Positions 30,005 to 36,109 of a DNA stretch of 36,109 bases are shown piece by piece. How positions within the stretch are numbered: the stretch's first letter is position 1; each line of letters begins with the position of its first letter. Source of the DNA: Monosiga brevicollis MX1 (lineage: Eukaryota > Opisthokonta > Choanoflagellata > Craspedida > Salpingoecidae). The DNA lies in assembly GCF_000002865.3 (NCBI RefSeq), contig NW_001865051.1:185624-221732 (forward strand), given 5' to 3'. The translations under genes and the position numbers were made by a program. Below the pieces are notes generated by a model. That model had not been told where the DNA came from. It did not search any database and saw only the letters and a list, made by a program, of their open reading frames with translations.

Positions 30005-31713
30005 ATGGCGGCGATGTGCGCGCCGACGTTTGAGGATGTCCAGGCGGCTCAGACACGGATTGCCGGGAAAGCACACGTGACGCCCGTATTGACCTCGCAA
30101 CAGATGGACCGCAGAGCTGGTTTACAGTTGCACTTCAAGTGCGAGACCTTTCAAAAAGGTATGCCTTCCAATTCCTGCGCTGTGCTGCTGGTGTCCTGAA
30201 TCATCTCAGACTCAAGCGTTGGTGTGGTTAGGGGGCTCCTTCAAGATCCGCGGCGCCCTCAACGCCATCTCAAAGTAGGATCCACACAGACACACATCCT
30301 GTCACATAACACATTTTCTGGCAACTGCCTCCTTGCCGACGCATCACCGCACCGCACCGTGTCGGAATGCTTTTAGCACTACCTAACCTTGGTGCCCGAT
30401 GACAATGGATGTGGGTCACAGGCTGCCAGATGATGTGCGCGACGTGGTAACGCACAGCAGTGGCAACCATGCACAGGCCGTGGCTTTGGCCTGCCAACTC
30501 ACCGGTGCGCCCGTTGTTCTCGCGCCGCCCGCTCCCACAAGCATCCACCTCTGCGCTACTTCACCCGACTCACGCTCTTTGTGAACGTGCGCAGGACGAA
30601 ATGCGCACATCGTCATGCCGGACAATGCCCCCGCGGTCAAGCGCGCGGCCGTCGTGGACTATGGCGCTCGCGTTATTACGTGCGAGTCCACACAGCCCGC
30701 TCGAGAAGCTGCTGCTGAAGCCACCCGGGCGGTTGGTTCCGCCTCCTTCTGCCACCCGCACCTGCTTTGAAGCGGGCAAGCACTCAACTCGCCTCTCGCG
30801 CGATCCATGTTGACCCGTGGCATAGGCGCTGCCCAAGAGTGCGCTGATCCCCCCCTACGACCATTGCGACGTCATTGCTGGCCAAGGTACCATGGCCCTG
30901 GAGCTGCTGGAGCAAGTTCCAGGCCTTGATGCCCTGATCGTTCCCATCGGTGGCGGTGGCATGCTAGCGGGCATCTGCTTGGCAGCCAAGGTTGGAAGCT
31001 CGCTCGTTCGCATGGGACCAGTGTTGGATCAATGTACCCCCTTCTGAGCGTCCTCAACCGTGTATAGGGGATCCGACCCGACATCAAAGTCATCGCGGCA
31101 GAGCCAGCCAGAGCCGATGACTGCTATCAGTCCATTCGCGATCAACAGCATGTTCTGCTCAAAACCTACCCAGGTGTGTGTACCGCCTCCCTGACCCTGC
31201 CCTGGGCCCTGCATAAGCGTCCACGGCAGAGTAAGCCCCTTTGCATGTGTACTATGGCACTAGATACGGTTGCGGATGGCCTGCGCACCAGCATGGGCAA
31301 CTTGAACTGGCCCATCATTCGGGATCACGTAGACAAGGTCTTCACGGTGTCGGAACATGACATTATCCAAGGTACAGCGGGCTAAGTCGGCCAAAGTATC
31401 ATGACACTTTCGGCAGCGTATCTCACTGCTTCTCTCCTAACAGGTCAACGCTTGGTGATGGAACGCATGAAGGTGGTCATCGAACCCAGCGCTGGTGTGC
31501 CGGTACGTGCATGGCTGGCCCGGTTTGCATTGCGATTGCTGCAACTCATGGTACATCTCCCCGCGCCTCGCTCTGTCACAGGTGGCCGTGGCAATGTCTG
31601 ATGAGTTTCGGGCCTTTGCGGAATCCCACAAGCTGCGCTCGGTGGGCGTCATTCTCTGCGGCGGTAACCAGGATCTTGATCGTCTCCCCTGGGTTGTGAA
31701 TCCCAACTGGTGA
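30005..31713 (+). CDS. SRR: Serine racemase (PLP-dependent, fold type II)
   Basis: Converts L-serine to D-serine and can also eliminate water to give pyruvate; cytosolic PLP enzyme. Nine exons: 30005-30158, 30232-30274, 30422-30504, 30595-30731, 30826-30990, 31068-31173, 31264-31371, 31444-31502, 31582-31713, joining in frame to 328 residues (human 340). Motifs: [20 protein letters not shown] (Schiff-base Lys), [21 protein letters not shown], the PLP-phosphate loop [21 protein letters not shown] (Glu and Asp of the SRR divalent-cation site), [15 protein letters not shown] and the closing LCGGNQDL. The DDCYQS and WPIIRD.VD signatures favour serine racemase over biosynthetic threonine deaminase, and the ACT regulatory domain of the latter is absent. 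The last four of its introns are 73-92 bp. A poly-A run at about 31757-31774 follows in the 3' flank. Confidence 0.95.
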
Positions 31714-31839
31714 CCACGCGGGCTTGTCCACTCAAATTGAGAACAGCTGAGATGCCAAAAAAAAAAAAAAAAAAGCAAACATTCCCTAACCTCGAGCTGC
31801 AGCCCCTATCGACTCATCAAGTGAAAGCGCAAAAACAAG

Positions 31840-31848
31840 AAAAAAAAA
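31840..31848 (-). terminator. Pol III T-run terminator of tRNA-Ser (CGA)
   Basis: Nine A on the plus strand, so nine U in the minus-strand transcript, just past the tRNA 3' end. Confidence 0.6.
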
Positions 31849-31863
31849 TAACATTGGTGTATC

Positions 31864-31944
31864 GACAGCTGCAGGATTCGAACCTACGCGGGGAGACCCC
31901 ATTTGATTTCGAGTCAAACGCCTTAACCACTCGGCCAAGCTGTC
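31864..31944 (-). tRNA. tRNA-Ser (CGA)
   Basis: Read on the minus strand, the 81-nt sequence begins GACAGCTTGGCCGAGTGG (acceptor strand and A box), has an anticodon stem TTTGA/TCAAA around the loop CTCGAAA (anticodon CGA), a long variable arm typical of serine, and GGTTCGAATCC (B box), and ends pairing as GCTGTC. No intron. A run of T on the transcript strand (plus 31840-31848) lies 16 nt downstream and suits Pol III termination. Confidence 0.95.
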
Positions 31945-32073
31945 CAGTCAATATGAAGTGAGATAGATAAAATAGACATATGTATGTAGTCGTGAGCTTT
32001 GCTTTTTGGTTTGCTTTTTTTTGATGTTGTTGTTGTTGTTCTCTCTTATTTTGCTTTGTTCAACACCGGCCAG

Positions 32074-33267
32074 ATGATGCGTCTGCTGAGCGGCGTACTC
32101 CTGGTTGTCGCCGCTGTGGCTGCCACCGATGGGAACAAGCCCAGGATCTGGAACGATGGCGATGGTAACATCCACATCAACAGTTCTCAGACTGGCTCTA
32201 CTAACTCGCGCGTGTTCATCAATGGGGTCGATGTCGTGCAAGAACTGATCGAACTGCAACAGATGTACGAACAGTATGCCTCCACATTGCTTCCCCGCGT
32301 CGATTATACCGGTAATCTCGGTTGTACCGATGCCATGGTGGCTACCAATGTCACCCACTTGGTGGGCAACATCGAGCTCGCCAACTGTGGTGGGCTACAG
32401 GACCTGCAGGGCCTTCAATCCCTCGTGAGCGTGTCCGGCAATGTCCGCATTCATGTACGTTGCGCCGGTGACTAGATGTCTGCACGTCTCGATACTTGAC
32501 AGTATCCCCATCTGCCCATCTACCTGAGCCCTCTCACGCGTTATGACATGTGGACTTGATGCTTTTGGTACGACTCGCAGAATACTGGCGCGCTCACAAG
32601 CTTGAGTGGCCTGGATCGCCTGACCTATATCGGTGGCCAGCTTTCTCTCGAAGTGCGTTGACCGGTTGTGCCGGCTTGCGAACGTGGGCGCTGTGCGACT
32701 GATTAACTGTTGTTTATATAGAACAATGGAGCGCTAGCCTCGCTCGAAGGGCTTGGCAGCCTGCGAACGATTGGTAGCAATCTGTACATTGCTGTGCGTT
32801 CCTGGATGCTGAGATCTGAGTGGTCTTGACCGTTGCACACCTGCAGCTAAAGTTTGTTTGAAAGAAGACATCGATTTCGAGGAGCACAGCTTATCGACGC
32901 CACTTGCATGCTTGGTGGTTGCTTGCAGAGCCTCGGTGCCTTGGAAAATGTGGATGCACTGGGCAGTCTGACCGTCGTGGGTGGCTACGTCTCGATCAAG
33001 GTATGTCAGCGGGCACGGCCTGGTGTCCAGCCACCTCCATTCACCTGGCGCTTGGGTGTGCTCATTGTCCTCTTCTTCGTGCCTTAGTCAAATGGCAAGC
33101 TGGTGAGCGTCGAGGGCCTCTACAATCTTGCCTCTGTGGGTTCTTACTTTGGGCTCTGCGCCAACCCTGTCCTGGCTTTGACGGCAACGGTACTTGGCGA
33201 GCTTGGGGGGCTTGGTCAGCCGGACGATGCTTGTCAGGCATTGACATCGTCAAACTGTCCGTGTTAA
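32074..33267 (+). CDS. Secreted leucine-rich/receptor-L-domain-type repeat protein
   Basis: Predicted secreted protein of 258 residues. Signal peptide MMRLLSGVLLVVAAVAA; a second ATG follows immediately at 32077. Exons: 32074-32454, 32581-32652, 32722-32793, 32929-33000, 33088-33267, all with phase-0 introns. The three middle exons are each exactly 72 nt and encode one 24-residue unit: NTGALTSLSGLDRLTYIGGQ, NNGALASLEGLGSLRTIGSN and SLGALENVDALGSLTVVGGY, each with a short tail. The end of exon 1 (GLQDLQGLQSLVSVSGNV) and the start of exon 5 (SNGKLVSVEGLYNLASVGSY) carry the same pattern, giving five repeats. The pattern N.(G)AL.SL.GL..L..IGG.L.I is like receptor L domains and related LRR-type solenoids. 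A Cys-capped C-terminus (CQALTSSNCPC) closes it. The N-terminal 60 residues are hydrophilic and unrecognised. Ligand unknown. Confidence 0.8.
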
Positions 33268-33495
33268 CCCAGCGATGCCGCAACTTACCTTCTACCCTTC
33301 GTGCCGTCGTGATCGCACTCCGAAAACACACCTCTTGTGCTGGCGACGTGGCCTATTGTGGCGTAATTTAGTTCTCTGCATCACCCTTGAACCGCTCGCT
33401 CCTGTGCATTGTGTGCGCGCCGTGGACAAGAACAAAAAAAAAACATCATTTTGCTACTATTACTCTGTGCAAGCACAGACATCGCCAGCAAAAAC

Positions 33496-33576
33496 GACAG
33501 CTGCAGGATTCGAACCTACGCGGGGAGACCCCATTTGATTTCTAGTCAAACGCCTTAACCACTCGGCCAAGCTGTC
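33496..33576 (-). tRNA. tRNA-Ser (AGA)
   Basis: On the minus strand this 81-nt sequence is identical to the tRNA at 31864 except in the anticodon loop, which reads CTAGAAA (anticodon AGA, presumably A34 to I). A and B boxes and the long variable arm are intact. An A-run at 33434-33443 on the plus strand lies downstream for termination. A TGTCAGA lies at 33648-33654, about 70 bp upstream. Confidence 0.95.
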
Positions 33577-34469
33577 ATGTTTTGTTAACTGCAAAGTGGG
33601 GAGCATAACATCTTATAAAACGTATGCATGTTATGTTACGCTGTATTTGTCAGATAACCGTTTCAATTTTCAAGGGAGGGAACCATCAATTTTCGCACAA
33701 TTTCGTGTTATTTTCTGTTTTCGTTTTTGATATTATCTTGATTGAAATCTCGTGCTCCGTGCTTGCTTTGAACCAGTTGGCGGTGGTGATTTCCCGTCAC
33801 CCTTGGTCCTTGGTTTGCAACCCCGTCCTGTGCGATTATGTGTTTTTTTACTGTCGACGTCGTTGATGCATTCTGCTAAACTGTGATGCAAGTCGTGAAG
33901 CATCTGCTGACGGGCTCAAAAGGTCAGAGATCTTCGAACATGTCATAACATTTTACACCCAGATCCCTGCCGCATGCGATACTCTGGCGCGACGCTCTAG
34001 AGGCCCCTCCTCCACCTAGCGTTCGCAAACTACATCGTGGACATGGCGATGGGCTACGAGGGCTTGCTGGCGCGATTCTGTGCCCGACGACGATGCGATA
34101 CTCAGGGTTTTTTTTTTGTGCCGTCATATGTACATACAAACGGGAATCATCTCAAGACAGCTTGGCGACCACGTTATTTCACGAGTAGACACACGGTTGC
34201 GTGTTCAAGGGGGAGCAAGGAGGACCAACCCCAATTGGCAAGCCCTCAAGTAGTCAACCAACGAGCATGCCTTGTCTTGCCTTCACTTACTCATTGCCCC
34301 ATAGGCGAACCTATGGGCAAAGTGAAGAATCTGACATGCCGACAAACGAGACATTCGGCAATCTTTCGATATCGAAAGTCGATGCCAACCTGATCGATGA
34401 GCACGATCGCGGCTGTGGCCTTCTGGCAAGGATTGGATGTGTCTTTGGACCAACTCCCAAGTCAAGAGG

Positions 34470-34486
34470 AAAAAAAAAAAAAAAAA
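34470..34486 (-). terminator. Pol III T-run terminator of the second tRNA-Ser (AGA)
   Basis: A long A-run on the plus strand, 24 bp downstream of the minus-strand tRNA at 34510-34590. Confidence 0.55.
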
Positions 34487-34509
34487 CCAACGCTTTTGGA
34501 AGCAAAAAC

Positions 34510-34590
34510 GACAGCTGCAGGATTCGAACCTACGCGGGGAGACCCCATTTGATTTCTAGTCAAACGCCTTAACCACTCGGCCAAGCTGTC
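34510..34590 (-). tRNA. tRNA-Ser (AGA), second copy
   Basis: As far as I can read by eye, the same 81 nt as the copy at 33496-33576, with anticodon AGA. Both copies also share the flank AGCAAAAACG at the 3' side, which suggests a recent duplication. The flank on the other side (CAGTCAA) is instead shared with the CGA copy. The stretch 33577-34509 between the tRNAs shows no gene. Confidence 0.95.
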
Positions 34591-34854
34591 CAGTCAACCA
34601 TATTTGGATACAAATGCGTCACAAAATATAGTATATATATAACATTTTATTCCCATCACCCAACAAAGGTCCTCCGATCACACGCATGGAGTCTTTCAAA
34701 GTGTAGCGCCGGTCACATAATGGGTGCCTTGCGTATGCCATCCACGATCACGTGTACCTTGCAGCTTGTCACCTCCACACGCGTCGTCCCCCCACATCAC
34801 CACCCTTACTTCTCCTTTACGTGTGTGTTTGACGTTTTGACCTCTGAATCCAGT

Positions 34855-34888
34855 GAGAGAGAGAAAAGAGAGAGAGGAGAGAGAGAGT
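34855..34888. repeat. (GA)n microsatellite
   Basis: GA tract ending in TGTGTGTG, about 80 bp upstream of the CAD start codon. The stretch 34591-34967 otherwise holds only an AT-rich run (TATATATATA near 34631) and no gene. Confidence 0.88.
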
Positions 34889-34967
34889 GTGTGTGTGGCA
34901 GTTCACATGGCGAGCTCGACCCCGTTTTCACCTTGTGAACAAAAGAACTAGGATACGACCGCTCAAC

Positions 34968-35215
34968 ATGGCAGCCGACGGTCAACAGGATTATGTGGTG
35001 GCCGCGCCTCGCGCCAAACTGCAGAAAAAGGCTACCCTTGTGCTCGAAGATGGCACTCGCTTCAACGGCTACAGGTTGGTCTCGCCCGCCCAGTCGCCGC
35101 CACTTTTGCGGCTGCCATCGACCCCCAATGTCCCTCAAACCCGCACGTGTCACACACACACACACACATGTCAACAAGCTCTTGCTCAATACCTCTCTCT
35201 CTCTCTCTCACAAAA

Positions 35216-35255
<40 letters not shown>

Positions 35256-36109
35256 GCGAGCTCAAGGCTCTGTGCTTGTGGCCATGAGGTCATGAAAAGC
35301 TACACATCGCCCAGAGATGCACGTGTGCCTCTGGGCGGGTCTGACTGGGCTGGGTTGTGCTTGGGGTGGAGGAGGGTGGGGCTGCCGTTTGAATTTGGAA
35401 AAGGGTTCCAACAGAGCTCCAACCTGCCCCAAACCATGACCCACAACAATCACACGGCACAAAAGGCTCGGTGCTTGTGCCTGCCCTGATGACGCCTCCC
35501 TGCCCTTGTGCATAGCTTCGGTGCCCCCGTCAGCGTCGTGGGCGAGACCGTCTTCCAAACCGGCATGGTGGGCTACCCTGAATCACTCACCGGTACGGCC
35601 CCTTGCGGTTCAAGTTGCCTGACACTACAGAGAGCCAGCCAAAACGGCTGGACATGATGTGCCCACACGTTGTTGTCACAACCACTCATCCTTGATATCG
35701 TCCTTGCTTTCCTGGCATGCTTCAGATCCCTCGTACACCCGCCAGCTCCTCTGCCTGACCTTCCCTATGATTGGCAACTACGGTGTTCCCGATCGCCAAG
35801 TCAAGGTTAGACCGCCACGTTCGTCATTGTCATCACACAAACGCTGCACACGCGCGCGGTGGCTCTGGCTAACCCCTCTATTACGGGGTGCACTGTAGGA
35901 TGCTTTTGGGTTGCCAGCTTTCTTCGAGTCGGACCGCATCCACGCTGCTGCTCTCATCGTTGATGACCTCACCGAGGACTACAGGTACCCACATCCCCGA
36001 GCCGATCCCCGTACATTGAACCCAACAGAGGCAAACCATCACTTACGTTGCATGCTGCACGATGACACGGTCCTCTTAGCCACTGGAATGCGGCCAGTCT
36101 CTCTCCGCG
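34968..36109 (+). CDS. CAD: CAD / carbamoyl-phosphate synthase II, glutaminase small-chain N-terminus (partial)
   Basis: 5' part of a gene for glutamine-dependent carbamoyl-phosphate synthase, the first step of pyrimidine synthesis; it runs off the right edge. Exons: 34968-35074, 35516-35592, 35726-35805, 35899-35984 and 36080 onward, in frame, giving about 126 residues here. After a 21-residue extension comes [20 protein letters not shown], then [60 protein letters not shown] and SHWNAASLS. This is the CPSase small-chain domain as in animal CAD ([17 protein letters not shown]...IGNYG). Whether the gene continues into CPSase, DHOase and ATCase domains (true CAD) cannot be seen here. Intron 1 (35075-35515) is long for this window and carries CA, CT and GA tracts. 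Confidence 0.92.
35152..35250. repeat. (CA)n, (CT)n and (GA)n tracts in CAD intron 1
   Basis: A CA run (about 35152-35168), a CT run (about 35190-35210) and a GA run (about 35218-35250) follow one another. The CT and GA runs are complementary and could fold into a hairpin in the pre-mRNA. Confidence 0.85.

Noticed and set aside
31864-34590. Direct repeats of about 80 bp that might suggest a mobile element or array
   Set aside because: They are complete tRNA-Ser genes with A and B boxes, not transposon ends or a CRISPR array.

Overview
The window looks like nuclear DNA of a choanoflagellate; Monosiga brevicollis or a close relative is my best guess, and that is inference. The reasons are dense genes on alternating strands, many GT-AG introns of roughly 75-180 bp, GC-rich exons, long CT/GA and CA microsatellites between genes, and a gene set that mixes metazoan-type proteins (serine racemase, ACSF3, amnionless-like, BPI-like) with large Thr-rich adhesive or lectin-type secreted proteins. 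I found no transposon, retroelement or CRISPR array. I rebuilt the exon chains by hand, and every multi-exon model offered here keeps reading frame across all its junctions.

Layout from left to right: a secreted BPI/LBP-family lipid-binding protein (398-2966, -); a divergent intergenic region with GA and CT tracts and four TGTCAGA motifs; UTP6, an SSU processome protein (3928-7499, +); an intron-free SIRT6/7-class sirtuin with an N-terminal chromodomain-like segment (7977-8972, -); a minisatellite; ACSF3, a mitochondrial malonyl-CoA synthetase (9539-12256, +); a stand-alone FAD/NAD(P) oxidoreductase of the type usually fused to SelD (12610-15256, -); a possible 43-residue ORF (15699-15830, +); a giant secreted mosaic of NPSFE, VCBS/FG-GAP, golvesin-like and malectin modules joined by Thr-rich linkers (16037-22739, +); a 73-residue prefoldin-like protein resembling ASDURF (23197-23714, -); a type I membrane protein with an amnionless-like N-terminus and an FxNPxY tail (24154-27288, +); a microsatellite-rich stretch with two possible ~60-residue proteins on the minus strand; serine racemase (30005-31713, +); a tRNA-Ser(CGA); a secreted leucine-rich-type protein built from 72-nt exons (32074-33267, +); two tRNA-Ser(AGA); and the 5' part of a CAD/carbamoyl-phosphate synthase II gene that runs off the end (34968-36109, +).

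There are no operons. The genes fall into two groups: intracellular housekeeping (ribosome biogenesis, mitochondrial acyl-CoA, redox, D-serine, pyrimidine synthesis, a chaperone co-factor, tRNAs) and cell-surface or secreted proteins (BPI-like, malectin mosaic, amnionless-like, LRR-like), which fits a bacterivorous flagellate. A heptamer TGTCAGA/TCTGACA recurs, often in pairs, upstream of several of the housekeeping genes and may be a promoter element. The strongest candidates for something undescribed are the chromodomain-sirtuin fusion, the amnionless-like receptor, the phase-2-bounded mosaic lectin and the 72-nt-exon repeat protein.
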